A stretch of DNA of 64,000 nucleotides. It comes from Brevundimonas sp. Its GTDB lineage: Bacteria > Pseudomonadota > Alphaproteobacteria > Caulobacterales > Caulobacteraceae. This document shows positions 54,537-63,163 of this stretch, in pieces. The notes below the pieces were generated by a model that saw only the letters and a program-made list of their open reading frames with translations, was not told where the DNA came from and ran no database searches. The stretch is from the NCBI RefSeq assembly GCF_030704825.1, contig NZ_JAUYNX010000021.1:124001-188000 (forward strand), in the 5' to 3' direction. The position numbers and the translations under genes are program-made. Position 1 is the first letter of the stretch. Each line of letters opens with the position of its first letter.

Positions 54537-56123
54537 ATGACTGATGGCGCCGACCCCGCCCCCGGCCTGTTCCTCGGCCAATCCTCCGACAACGGGACGG
54601 ACACGCCCGAACACCTGCTGTTCCACCGCGCCAACCGCCACGGCGTCGTCGCCGGCGCCACCGGCACCGGCAAGACCGTGACCCTGCAGATCATGGCCCA
54701 GGGCTTTTCCGACGCCGGCGTTCCGGTCTTCTGCGCCGATGTGAAGGGCGACCTCTCGGGCATCTGCGTGCCCGGCTCGCCGAACGAGAAACTGCTGGCC
54801 CGCGCCGCCGGCATGGGGCTGACGCTCGCCCCGAAGGCCGCCCCGACGGTGTTCTGGGACCTGTACGGCCTCAAGGGCCATCCGATCCGCACCACCGTCA
54901 GCGAAATCGGCCCCCTGCTGCTGGCCCGGATGCTGAACCTCAACGAGGTGCAGGAAGGGGTGCTGTCGGTGGTCTTCCACGTCGCCGACAAGGAAGGCCT
55001 GCTGCTGCTCGACCTCGACGATCTGCGGGCCATGCTGGTCCATGTCGGCGAGAATTCGGAGCGCATCGGCCGCGAGGTCGGCAACGTCGCCCCCGCCTCG
55101 ATCGCCTCCATCCAGCGCGCCATCCTCCAGCTGGAGCAGCAGGGCGGAAAGGCCTTCTTCGGCGAACCGGCCCTGCGGCTGGAGGACATGATGCGCACCG
55201 GCCTGGACGGCCGCGGCCAGGTCAATGTTCTCGACGCCACGAAGCTGATGGCCAGCCCGCGCCTCTACGCCGCCTTCCTGCTGTGGCTGCTGTCGGAGCT
55301 GTTCGAACAGCTGCCCGAGGTCGGCGATCCGGAAAAGCCCCGGCTGATCTTCTTCTTCGACGAGGCCCACCTGCTGTTCAACGACACGCCGGACGCCCTG
55401 CGCGAAAAGGTCGAACAGGTGGTGCGCCTGATCCGCTCCAAGGGCGTCGGGGTCTATTTCGTCACCCAGAACCCGGCCGACATCCCCGACAGCGTCCTGG
55501 CCCAGCTGGGCAACCGCATCCAGCACGCCCTGCGCGCCTACACCCCGGCCGAACAGCGCGGGCTGAAGGCGGCCTCGGACAGTTTCCGCGCCAATCCGGC
55601 CTTCGACACCGCCGAGGCCATCCAGGGCCTGGGCGTCGGCGAGGCCCTGGTCTCGACCCTCGACGAAAAGGGCGCGCCCAACGTGGTCGCCCGCACCCTG
55701 ATCCGCCCCCCGGACAGCCGCCTCGGCCCCGCCACGGACGCCGAACGCGTCGCCGTCATGGCCGCCAGCCCGGTGCGCGGCCTGTACGAAACGGTGGTCG
55801 ACCGCGAGTCGGCCGAGGAAATCCTCGCCGTCCGGCGCGGCGAGGCCGACCAGGCCACCGCCGACGCGAAACTGGCCGAGGCGCGGGCCAAGGCGGATGC
55901 CCTTGCGGCGAAAGAGGCCGAAAAAGCCGCCGCCGCCCGCGAGAAGGAGCAGGCCCGCGAACAGGCTCGTTACGAGCGCGAAGCCCGTCCACGCGCCCCC
56001 GCCCGTCGTTCGACCCGCGAGACCCCCATCGAGGCGGCGACCAAGTCGGTCCTGCGCACGGCGGGCAGCACGATCACCCGGGAGTTGCTGCGGGGGCTCC
56101 TGGGCGGGTTGAGGCGGCGATGA
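54537..56123 (+). CDS. HerA-like ATPase (DUF853)
   Basis: A 528-residue P-loop ATPase of the HerA/FtsK group. Walker A is [14 protein letters not shown] (about 40-53); [11 protein letters not shown], the Walker [13 protein letters not shown] and [20 protein letters not shown] are typical of DUF853. The C-terminal ~100 residues form an Ala/Glu/Lys/Arg coiled coil. Role in DNA handling is inferred from the family; substrate is unknown. Its stop overlaps the next gene's ATG (ATGA). Confidence 0.92.
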   Translation: MTDGADPAPGLFLGQSSDNGTDTPEHLLFHRANRHGVVAGATGTGKTVTLQIMAQGFSDAGVPVFCADVKGDLSGICVPGSPNEKLLARAAGMGLTLAPKAAPTVFWDLYGLKGHPIRTTVSEIGPLLLARMLNLNEVQEGVLSVVFHVADKEGLLLLDLDDLRAMLVHVGENSERIGREVGNVAPASIASIQRAILQLEQQGGKAFFGEPALRLEDMMRTGLDGRGQVNVLDATKLMASPRLYAAFLLWLLSELFEQLPEVGDPEKPRLIFFFDEAHLLFNDTPDALREKVEQVVRLIRSKGVGVYFVTQNPADIPDSVLAQLGNRIQHALRAYTPAEQRGLKAASDSFRANPAFDTAEAIQGLGVGEALVSTLDEKGAPNVVARTLIRPPDSRLGPATDAERVAVMAASPVRGLYETVVDRESAEEILAVRRGEADQATADAKLAEARAKADALAAKEAEKAAAAREKEQAREQARYEREARPRAPARRSTRETPIEAATKSVLRTAGSTITRELLRGLLGGLRRR

Positions 56124-56554
56124 ACGCGGCACCGGACAGGCCTCCGGCCAGACCATTGACGCCCGTGGAGGTGATCAACGGCGCGCTCGGCTTCTTCTTT
56201 CTCGTCGTCATTCAGCCGGCGGCGGTCGGCTTCATGTTCCTTGTTGGCGCACCTGCCTCACTCTTTGGCGAGCCGACCTTCGAGATATCCGGTCCGCGTG
56301 AACAATGTGCGCTCGCCACGGCCCTCCTGGTATTTCTGGCCATGTTCTCGTTGCAGTTCGGGATCCGAACGAGGCTAACGATCTATGGCCTGATGGCCGC
56401 TGCCTATGCGATTGCGCTCTGCGGGCTGATCGGATTGTTCCGGCCCGGATTGGCATTTGCTTTCGCCAGTCTCGGGCTCGGATTTATCGCACTCACCGTG
56501 ATCAACTTGCAGTGGTTCCGGTTCCTGTTCGGGCCCCGCAAGATGGCCCGGTGA
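56120..56554 (+). CDS. Small multi-span membrane protein
   Basis: A 144-residue protein with four hydrophobic segments ([72 protein letters not shown]). Unknown family. Its codons are noticeably less GC-rich than its neighbours (many TTT, ATA, CGA-type choices), suggesting more recent acquisition. Its ATG overlaps the DUF853 stop, so it is probably translated from the same message. Confidence 0.75.
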   Translation: MNAAPDRPPARPLTPVEVINGALGFFFLVVIQPAAVGFMFLVGAPASLFGEPTFEISGPREQCALATALLVFLAMFSLQFGIRTRLTIYGLMAAAYAIALCGLIGLFRPGLAFAFASLGLGFIALTVINLQWFRFLFGPRKMAR

Positions 56555-56563
56555 AGCTGACGG

Positions 56564-57694
56564 TCACTCCCGCGGAACCAGCCGCCACATCCTCAGCGGA
56601 TGGCGCACGGCTCCCGCCTCCTCGCCGGCCGCCGCGCCCCGGCCCATGTAGAGGTCGGCCCGCACCGGGCCGCGGATGGCCGAGCCGGTGTCGAGGGCGA
56701 CGACCAGGCCCTGATAGCTGCCCCGCGCGCCGCGCAGGTTGCCGCCATCGGCGCTGATCCACACCAGATCCCCATAGCGCCAGTGGGCCGGATCGACGGC
56801 GATGGACCGGCGGGCGGTCAGGGGAATCCCCGCCGCCCCGCCCGGATCGCCGCCGTCGTCGGGGTCGAGGGCGAAGAAGATGTAGCGCGGGTTCAGCGCC
56901 ATCACCGCCCGGGCCTCGGCCCCGCGATGCGACGCCAGCCAGGCGCGGATGGCCTCGCCCGAGGTTCCATCGGCCGGCAGCAGCCCCTGTTCCGTCATCG
57001 GCCGGGCGATGCCCGTGAAGGGCCGGCCGTTGTCGGCCGCATAGGCCGCCCGCGCCCGCGATCCGTCCTCGAAGGTCAGATAGCCCGATCCCTGGATCTG
57101 CAGAAAGAACAGGTCCTCGGCCCTCATCCAAGCCAGGGCTCCGGTGGGCGGCGCCGCCTCGATCCCGGCGCGTTCGGCCAGGACCTGGCCGCGCGTCCAG
57201 CCTTCGGGCCGGGGCAGGACCGGCATGTCGAACACCGCGTCGGGCGTGCGCCGCGCCTCATACTCCGGGGCGAAATAGGCGGTCAGCAGGCCCGGTCCGC
57301 CATCCGCCGTCTCCGCCGCCGCGACGGTGAAGCCGGTCTCGAAGAAGGCCCGGGCCACCGAGGGCGTCACCGGCTTCGAGGTCTGTCTGATCTGCATGGC
57401 CCGGTCGCACTGGGTCCGGGCGGCGGGGTCCCGCGCGGCCGCGCAACCGGCGGCCCAGGCCTCGAAGGCGGCCAGGTGGTCCTCGTCGTCCCATCCGGAC
57501 AGGCCGGCGGGACCGGTCCCCTTCGGCGGCTCGGGGGTCGGAACGGGGCCGGGGGCCGGCGCTTCGGGCGCGGGCGGAGCCGGGGCCGGCGTGGTAGCGC
57601 AGGCGGACAGGACCAGGGCCAGGGCCAGACCGGGAGCCAGACCCCGGACGCCCGCCCCGGGGCCTCGCCGGCGGCGAGCGCCGCCGGTCTTCAT
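56564..57694 (-). CDS. mltA: Membrane-bound lytic transglycosylase A
   Basis: Cleaves the glycan strand of peptidoglycan from the outer membrane. The 376 residues have a lipobox (LALALVLSAC), a Pro/Ala linker, the MltA domain (FFETGFTVAAAETADGGPGL, LTAYFAPEYEARR, FFLQIQGSGYL) and the 3D domain with catalytic-type Asp residues (VALDTGSAIRGPVRADLYMG). ATG 57694 starts the signal and overlaps the timA stop. Confidence 0.93.
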   Translation of the reverse strand: MKTGGARRRRGPGAGVRGLAPGLALALVLSACATTPAPAPPAPEAPAPGPVPTPEPPKGTGPAGLSGWDDEDHLAAFEAWAAGCAAARDPAARTQCDRAMQIRQTSKPVTPSVARAFFETGFTVAAAETADGGPGLLTAYFAPEYEARRTPDAVFDMPVLPRPEGWTRGQVLAERAGIEAAPPTGALAWMRAEDLFFLQIQGSGYLTFEDGSRARAAYAADNGRPFTGIARPMTEQGLLPADGTSGEAIRAWLASHRGAEARAVMALNPRYIFFALDPDDGGDPGGAAGIPLTARRSIAVDPAHWRYGDLVWISADGGNLRGARGSYQGLVVALDTGSAIRGPVRADLYMGRGAAAGEEAGAVRHPLRMWRLVPRE

Positions 57695-58335
57695 GCGGCG
57701 GCGGGTTCGGTGCGGGCCAGAACCCAGTTGGGATCGCTGGCGCCGAGGGTGCGCTCGAAGGTCCACAGTTCGGCCACGCGCCGTTCCTCGACCTGTTCCT
57801 CGCCGTCGCCGGCGGGCTTCACCCGGTTGCGCAGCTCGGCCAGGAAGCGGACCTTGGCGGTGGCCCGGTTCTCCTCGGCCGAGGCCTGTTCCAGATCGGC
57901 GCGGGCGGGGTGGAGGAATTCGGCCGTCTCAGTCTCCCCCCGGGTCTCGCGCGCGGCGATGCCGGCCTCGAAGGACTCCATGACGGCGGGCGTCAGCAGG
58001 GGCTTGAGGGTCTCGCGGTCGCCGGCGGCATAGGCGCGCACGATGGTCTCATGGGCCTGCCGGGCGCCCTCGAGGAAGCGGATCGGGTCGAAATTGGGGT
58101 CCCGCGCCTTGAGCCCGGCGATCGAGGCCAGGGTGACGGCGTCCAGCACATTGGACCGGCCGCCCGGGGACGGGTCGGCGGCGGGCGCGGCCGGGGCGGT
58201 CGCGGGCCTGGCGCGGGCGTCCTCTTCCGGCTGGCGGCCGACCTTCTTGCCCAGCATGTTGTAAAGCTGGAACAGAACCACGGCGGCGACGACGGCGAAG
58301 ATGGCGATCAGGATCGGATCCTGGGTCACTGGCAT
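57691..58335 (-). CDS. Tim44/TimA family membrane-anchored protein
   Basis: A 214-residue protein with one N-terminal membrane helix (ILIAIFAVVAAVVLFQLYNM), a Pro/Ala linker and a Tim44-like domain (FDPIRFLEGARQAHETIVRA, LLTPAVMESFEAGIAARE, WTFERTLGASDPNWVLA). In alphaproteobacteria the homologue sits near secB; it is thought to bind membranes like mitochondrial Tim44. Coupled to mltA by an ATGA overlap. Confidence 0.9.
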   Translation of the reverse strand: MPVTQDPILIAIFAVVAAVVLFQLYNMLGKKVGRQPEEDARARPATAPAAPAADPSPGGRSNVLDAVTLASIAGLKARDPNFDPIRFLEGARQAHETIVRAYAAGDRETLKPLLTPAVMESFEAGIAARETRGETETAEFLHPARADLEQASAEENRATAKVRFLAELRNRVKPAGDGEEQVEERRVAELWTFERTLGASDPNWVLARTEPAAA

Positions 58336-58523
58336 TCCCTGACTGGCGTCCGGCGGGGGCGGTCGCTCTGGCTGACGATTAGGGGCTCATATAGGGCGGC
58401 GCAACCCGCCGCGCCTCTCCCGGGCGGCGAGCGTCGTTGCCGCACCCGGCGCCTCGTGCTAGTCGCCGCGCCTTCCCGGCGCCGCAATCGGACGCCGTTC
58501 ACTCATTCAGACAGACCCGACCG

Positions 58524-59051
58524 ATGACCGACGCCGCGCCTCCTTCCGACGCCAACACCGCCGCGCCCGCCGACCCGGCGCCCCAGGCGCCCCAGGCGCC
58601 CATCGGCCCCGGGTTCCGCATCGTGGCCCAGTACGTCAAGGACCTGTCGTTCGAGAACCCCAAGGCCCCCGACTCCCTGCGCGTCGACGGCAAGCCGGCC
58701 ATCGACATGGGCGTCGAGATGAACGCCCAGGGCCGGCCCGACGGCCTGTTCGAGGTCGACCTGCGCCTGACCATCAAGGCGACCACGGACGCCATGACCG
58801 TGTTCAACGTGGAACTGCTCTACGGCGGCCTGTTCGCCCTGCACGGCGTGCCCGAACAGGACATCGAGCCGCTGCTGCTGATCGAATGCCCGCGCTACCT
58901 GTTCCCGTTCGCCCGCGAGATCATCGCCCGCGCCACCTCGGACGGCGGCTTCTATCCGCCCTTCATGCTGGACCCGATCGATTTCGCCGGCATCTACGTC
59001 GCCCGCCAGCAGTCCATCGCCCGGGGCCCGGCGGAAACCGGCAAGGCCTGA
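58524..59051 (+). CDS. secB: Protein-export chaperone SecB
   Basis: Keeps precursors unfolded and delivers them to SecA. The 175 residues have an Ala/Pro-rich N-terminus, then [38 protein letters not shown] and [20 protein letters not shown], ending with [21 protein letters not shown] 58524 begins the acceptable start. It diverges from timA and converges with dnaQ. Confidence 0.95.
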   Translation: MTDAAPPSDANTAAPADPAPQAPQAPIGPGFRIVAQYVKDLSFENPKAPDSLRVDGKPAIDMGVEMNAQGRPDGLFEVDLRLTIKATTDAMTVFNVELLYGGLFALHGVPEQDIEPLLLIECPRYLFPFAREIIARATSDGGFYPPFMLDPIDFAGIYVARQQSIARGPAETGKA

Positions 59052-59052
59052 T

Positions 59053-59772
59053 CTAGGCGCTCGCCTCGACCTCGACCCCGTAGCCCTTCCACAGCGACCA
59101 GTCCTTCAGCGTCGCGCGCAGGAAGGCTTCGTGCGCCGCGCGCTCCGCCTCGTCGTCGCGCGGGGCCAGCGGACGCGGGCGAGGCGGATAGCCGGCGGCC
59201 GCCTGGGCCGCCGCCGCCGCCGTGACCGTCCGCGAGGCCGACAGGTCCAGCCGCCGCTCCTTGCCGCCCTTGAGCTCGAGATAGACCTCGGCCAGCAGGC
59301 GGGCGTCGATCAGGGCGCCGTGCAGGGTGCGTTCGACCAGGCTGACCTTGAACCGCTTGCACAGGGCGTCCAGCGAATTGGCCATGCCCGGAAACCGGGT
59401 CTGGGCCAGCTTCAGCGTGTCGATCCAGCGGTGTTCCTCGAACAGGACCCGGCCGCAGCGGCCGAATTCGTGATCGATGAAGCTGCGGTCGAACTGGGCG
59501 TTGTGGGCGATGATCGGGGCGTCGCCGATGAAGTCGCACAGGTCGACGACGATCTCGGCGAATTTCGGCGCGTCCCTGACCTTGTCGTCGGTGATGCCGT
59601 GCACCCGGATGGCGTCCGCCGGGATCGACCGCTCGGGATGGATCAGCCGGTGGAAGGTGCGGCCCGTGGGCAGCAGATCCTCGATCTCGATGCAGCCGAC
59701 CTCGATCATCCGGTCGCCCGTGCGAGGGTCGAAGCCGGTGGTCTCGGTATCAAGGACGATTTCGCGGGACAT
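59053..59772 (-). CDS. dnaQ: DNA polymerase III epsilon subunit (proofreading exonuclease)
   Basis: 3'-5' proofreading subunit of the replicase. The 239 residues have ExoI VLDTETTGFDPRTGD, ExoII IAHNAQFDRSFIDHEF and ExoIII LHGALIDARLLAEVYLEL with the conserved acidic residues and His. Same strand as coaE-aroE-maf-ppsR, the order found near the Caulobacter origin. Confidence 0.95.
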   Translation of the reverse strand: MSREIVLDTETTGFDPRTGDRMIEVGCIEIEDLLPTGRTFHRLIHPERSIPADAIRVHGITDDKVRDAPKFAEIVVDLCDFIGDAPIIAHNAQFDRSFIDHEFGRCGRVLFEEHRWIDTLKLAQTRFPGMANSLDALCKRFKVSLVERTLHGALIDARLLAEVYLELKGGKERRLDLSASRTVTAAAAAQAAAGYPPRPRPLAPRDDEAERAAHEAFLRATLKDWSLWKGYGVEVEASA

Positions 59773-59778
59773 GATCCC

Positions 59779-60420
59779 TTAATGGGGCGGTTCGCCCGCT
59801 TTCGGAAGACCGCGCCGGGGCGGCGACCACCCCTCGGCCAGAACCATCCCCACGATTTCCTTCACCCGGGCCCGCGCCGCGTCCAGCCCCTCGCCGGTGT
59901 CGACGACGAAGTCCGCCCGGCGGCGCTTTTCGGCGTCGGGCAGCTGACGGGCGAGGATGGCTTCGAACCGTTCGCGGGTCATGCCGGGCCGGGCCAGCAC
60001 CCGCGCCGCCTGGATCGCCGCCGGCGCGGTCGCCACCACCACGGCGTCCACGGCCGCGTCGCCGCCCGTTTCGAACAGCAGGGGGATGTCCAGCACCGCC
60101 AGCCTGACGCCTCGCGCTCCGGCCGCCGCCAGGTCGTCGAGCCGCCCCTGCAGCACCAGCGGATGGACGATGGCTTCCAGCCGCCGGAATCCTTCCGGAT
60201 CCCGCGCCAGGACCTCGGCCAGGCGGCCGCGATCGACCGCGCCATCCACGACCACGCCCGGAAAGGCCGCCCCCACCGGACCAACGGCGGCCCCGCCGGG
60301 GGCATACAGCCGGTGCACGGCGGCGTCGGCGTTCCAGACCAGGGCGCCTTCGTCGGCGAACATCGCCGCCGTCGTCGACTTGCCCATGCCGATGGAGCCG
60401 GTCAGGCCGAGCACGATCAT
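59779..60420 (-). CDS. coaE: Dephospho-CoA kinase
   Basis: Last step of coenzyme A synthesis. The 213 residues begin [20 protein letters not shown] (P-loop), with [10 protein letters not shown] and [20 protein letters not shown]. Start overlaps the aroE end by 4 bases. Confidence 0.95.
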   Translation of the reverse strand: MIVLGLTGSIGMGKSTTAAMFADEGALVWNADAAVHRLYAPGGAAVGPVGAAFPGVVVDGAVDRGRLAEVLARDPEGFRRLEAIVHPLVLQGRLDDLAAAGARGVRLAVLDIPLLFETGGDAAVDAVVVATAPAAIQAARVLARPGMTRERFEAILARQLPDAEKRRRADFVVDTGEGLDAARARVKEIVGMVLAEGWSPPRRGLPKAGEPPH

Positions 60421-61214
60421 CCGGCCTCTCCGAGGGCTTGCAGCGCCAGCCGCCGCACATCGGCCGCCGGCGGCTCGATCCCGAACAGCGCCCGGAACGA
60501 CGGCCGCGCCTGGCCGATCAACATGGCCAGCCCGTCCACAGTCGTCAGGCCTCGCGCCCGGCCCTGGGCCAGAAAGGACGTGACGAGCGGACGATAGGTC
60601 ATGTCCATCAGGACGGCGTCGTCCCGCAGGCGGGCCAGATCGAGGTCGGGCTGGACGCTCAGGGCGTTGACCACCAGCGCCGCCTCGTCCAGCGCCGCTT
60701 CGTCGGCCACGGCCGCGCCCAGTTCGGCGGCCGCCGCCTCGGCCCGCGCCCGGGTCCGGTTCAGGATCGCGACCTCGCCCCCCGCCGCCCGGAGGGCCGC
60801 CACGGCCGCCCGCGCCGCGCCGCCCGCGCCGAGGATCACGATCCCCCGGCCGCGCACGTCCAGCCCCGGCGCCTGTTCCGCCAGGGCGGCCATCAGACCC
60901 TCGCCATCGGTGCTGTCGGCCCGAACCCGGCCGTCCTCGAACAACAGCAGATTGGCCGAGCCGCAGGCGCGCGCCGCCTCGCCTCCCTCATCGGCCAGGG
61001 CCAGGGCCTGTCGTTTGAACGGCGCCGTGACGTTCAGACCGCGCAGAACGCCCGCCCGGCCCCGCGCGACCAGCTCTTCGAAGGCGGCCGCATCCGCGGG
61101 GCCGAAGGCGCGATAGGCCGCGTCCAGCCCGGCCGCCTCGATCCAGGCGTTGTGGATCAGCGGGCTCAGGGAATGGGCGACCGGCTGGCCGGCCACCCCG
61201 GCGACGAGGGTCAT
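60417..61214 (-). CDS. aroE: Shikimate dehydrogenase
   Basis: Reduces 3-dehydroshikimate in aromatic amino-acid synthesis. The 265 residues show [34 protein letters not shown] (substrate Lys), the dinucleotide motif [19 protein letters not shown] and the C-terminal [22 protein letters not shown] 61214 gives the family N-terminus and overlaps the maf end. Confidence 0.95.
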   Translation of the reverse strand: MTLVAGVAGQPVAHSLSPLIHNAWIEAAGLDAAYRAFGPADAAAFEELVARGRAGVLRGLNVTAPFKRQALALADEGGEAARACGSANLLLFEDGRVRADSTDGEGLMAALAEQAPGLDVRGRGIVILGAGGAARAAVAALRAAGGEVAILNRTRARAEAAAAELGAAVADEAALDEAALVVNALSVQPDLDLARLRDDAVLMDMTYRPLVTSFLAQGRARGLTTVDGLAMLIGQARPSFRALFGIEPPAADVRRLALQALGEAG

Positions 61215-61813
61215 GAGCGCAGCACCCCGGCCCGACGCAGCTCCGCCAGCACCGGCCACAGCGGCAGGCCCAGAACGGTGAAATAATCCCCCTCCACGGC
61301 CTCGAACAGCTGGGCGCCCATCCCTTCCAGCCGGTAGGAGCCGACACAGGCCAGCAGGGCCTCGCCTTCGGCCGCCAGATAGGCGTCGAGAAACGCGTTC
61401 GAGAAGTCCCGCATCCGCAGGGTCGCCGTATCCACGCCCGACCAGACGACCTGGCCGTTGCGGGCCAGGGCCGCGCCGGAATGCAGATGGTGGATCCGGC
61501 CGCGCATGGCCGCGAGCCGCGCCCGCGCCTCGTCCGGCGACGCCGCCTTCGACACCAGCCCGCCGTCGAAGGCGAGGGTCTGATCGGCCCCCAGAACCCA
61601 GGCCTCGGCGTCGCGGCGAGACACGGCCAGCGCCTTGACCCGCGCCAGTTCGACCGCCAGCCCCGCCGCGTCGGCCGGGTCGTGCGTCCCCTTGACCGCG
61701 TCCTCGTCGACGTCGGCGACCTGCACCGTGAACGGAACGCCGGCGTCAGCCAGCATGGTCCGCCGCGCCGCGCTCTTCGAGGCCAGGATCAGACGTTCGG
61801 ACGGGGCCGTCAC
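61211..61813 (-). CDS. Maf-type nucleoside triphosphate pyrophosphatase
   Basis: Removes non-canonical or excess nucleotides (dTTP/UTP or modified NTPs). The 200 residues start at GTG 61813 and have LILASKSAARRTMLADAGVP, VDEDAVKGTH, WVLGADQTLAFDG and ARARLAAMRGRIHHLHSG. Overlaps the ppsR stop by 4 bases. It could be the dTTP/UTP or the m7GTP type; not decided. Confidence 0.92.
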   Translation of the reverse strand: MTAPSERLILASKSAARRTMLADAGVPFTVQVADVDEDAVKGTHDPADAAGLAVELARVKALAVSRRDAEAWVLGADQTLAFDGGLVSKAASPDEARARLAAMRGRIHHLHSGAALARNGQVVWSGVDTATLRMRDFSNAFLDAYLAAEGEALLACVGSYRLEGMGAQLFEAVEGDYFTVLGLPLWPVLAELRRAGVLRS

Positions 61814-62679
61814 CAAGCCGCCCCCAGCCGGCGGGTCCGGCGCTCGTTGAGCAGATTGATGATCGCCGCCGCCGTCTCCTCGACCGAGCGTCGGGTCACG
61901 TCGATCACCGGCCAGCCGCGCCGCTCGAAGGCGCGGCGAGCCCTGACCGTCTCCTCCCTCACGGCCTCGTGGTCGACGTAGGAACTGGCCCGGTTGGCGT
62001 TCAGCCCGTCCAGCCGGTTCTTGCGGATCTGCACCAGCCGGTCCGGCGACACCGTCAGGCCGACCACCAGCGGATTCTTCAGCCCCACCAACCGTTCCCC
62101 GTCCTCCTGTCCCGGCACCAGCGGCACATTGGCCGCGCGGATGCCGCGGTGGGCCAGATAGATGCAGGTCGGGGTCTTGGATGTGCGGCTGACCCCGCAC
62201 AGGACCACGTCGGCCGTCTCCAGCTGGGCCGTCGTGCCCTGGCCATCGTCGTGAGCCATGGCGTAGTCGAGCGCGGCGATGCGGTTGAAATAGTCGGTGT
62301 CCAGGGCGTGCTGGGCCCCGACCCGGGTCGACAGCGCGGCCCCGAGATAGCGCGACAGGGCGCCGACGAGCGGATCGAGGGCCGCGATCTGGGGCATTTC
62401 GAGCCTGTGGCAACCTTCCTCGAGCTGGGCGCGCAGCTCGCGGTCCACCAGGGTGTGCAGCACCACCCCCGGCGAAGCGGCGATCTCCTCGAGCACCCGC
62501 TCCATCTGCTTGTCGTTCCGCACCAGGGCGTAGATGTGCTCGATCGGAATGACCCCGTCGAAGCGGGCCACCACGGCCTTGGCCATGGCGTTCAGCGTCT
62601 CGCCGGTCGAATCCGACACCAGGTGGACATGGAAATAGGTCGCCAGCCGCGAAGGGCCCGAGGCGCGGCCCGAACTCAT
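61810..62679 (-). CDS. PEP synthase/pyruvate, phosphate dikinase regulatory protein (DUF299)
   Basis: ADP-dependent kinase/phosphorylase that switches PEP synthase or PPDK off and on. The 289 residues have YFHVHLVSDSTGETLNAMAK at the start, the P-loop-like GVSRTSKTPTCIYLAHRGI and LVVGLTVSPDRLVQIRKNR. It is the gene facing hemE across the Caulobacter origin. ATG 62679 chosen. Confidence 0.93.
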   Translation of the reverse strand: MSSGRASGPSRLATYFHVHLVSDSTGETLNAMAKAVVARFDGVIPIEHIYALVRNDKQMERVLEEIAASPGVVLHTLVDRELRAQLEEGCHRLEMPQIAALDPLVGALSRYLGAALSTRVGAQHALDTDYFNRIAALDYAMAHDDGQGTTAQLETADVVLCGVSRTSKTPTCIYLAHRGIRAANVPLVPGQEDGERLVGLKNPLVVGLTVSPDRLVQIRKNRLDGLNANRASSYVDHEAVREETVRARRAFERRGWPVIDVTRRSVEETAAAIINLLNERRTRRLGAAW

Positions 62680-63163
62680 CGGCGGCTGTCCATGATTGCG
62701 AAACTCCTGTGGACCGGCGGGGCGCCGTTGGCGGCGAAGGGCGCGTCTTTTCCTATAGCGGCGTCGGGTCGAGGCCGCGAGCGGGGATAGGGGTGGACGG
62801 CGCCCTCGTCGAAAGCGCCGATCATCCCAAGGCCGGCGACCGGGCCGGATCCGCCTGTGCATATCCTTAACAAGACCTTAACGGCCCCCAGGCCGACCGG
62901 CGCCCGAAGGTCCGGAAGCCCGTCGTTCAAGGCCCGGTCCGGATTTATCCCCGCTTTCACCAGCCGGGTGGAAGACGGTTCGCGGTTTGTGACCGTTTGC
63001 GGAAAACCCGTCGGAAACCGGCTCGAAGGCCGGACTTGTCCCCGCCATCCCCGCCTCTGCCACCTACCTCCGAAACCTCGAATCTTTTTTCTGAAAGGAT
63101 TGGGAGGGTGCGACACGGGCCGGGGTTGAGCGGAACCCGGGCCGCCGGTAGGACCAAGGTCAG
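62680..63163. other. Predicted chromosomal replication origin (Cori-like oriC)
   Basis: About 480 non-coding bases between the DUF299 gene and hemE, exactly where the Caulobacter origin lies. Seen: a full CtrA site (62867-62882), DnaA-like boxes TTATCCCCG (62945-62953), TGTGCATAT (62856-62864, one mismatch to TGTGNAWAA) and CTGTGGACC (62707-62715), repeated TCCCCG motifs (63039 and 63048), an AT-rich run (63079-63100) and a GANTC methylation site (63080). Origin function is inferred from synteny and sites. Confidence 0.8.
62867..62882. promoter_or_regulatory. CtrA binding site in the predicted origin
   Basis: TTAA at 62867-62870, seven bases, TTAA at 62878-62881, then C: the full consensus TTAA-N7-TTAAC. 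In Caulobacter, CtrA bound at such sites blocks replication in swarmer cells. Confidence 0.85.

Noticed and set aside
46043-54544. A 2,833-codon open frame on the + strand opposite the glutamate dehydrogenase and neighbours
   Set aside because: It has no recognisable domains, is rich in Arg/Gly/Gln/Asp/His runs typical of antisense frames in GC-rich DNA, and covers several genes with clear families.
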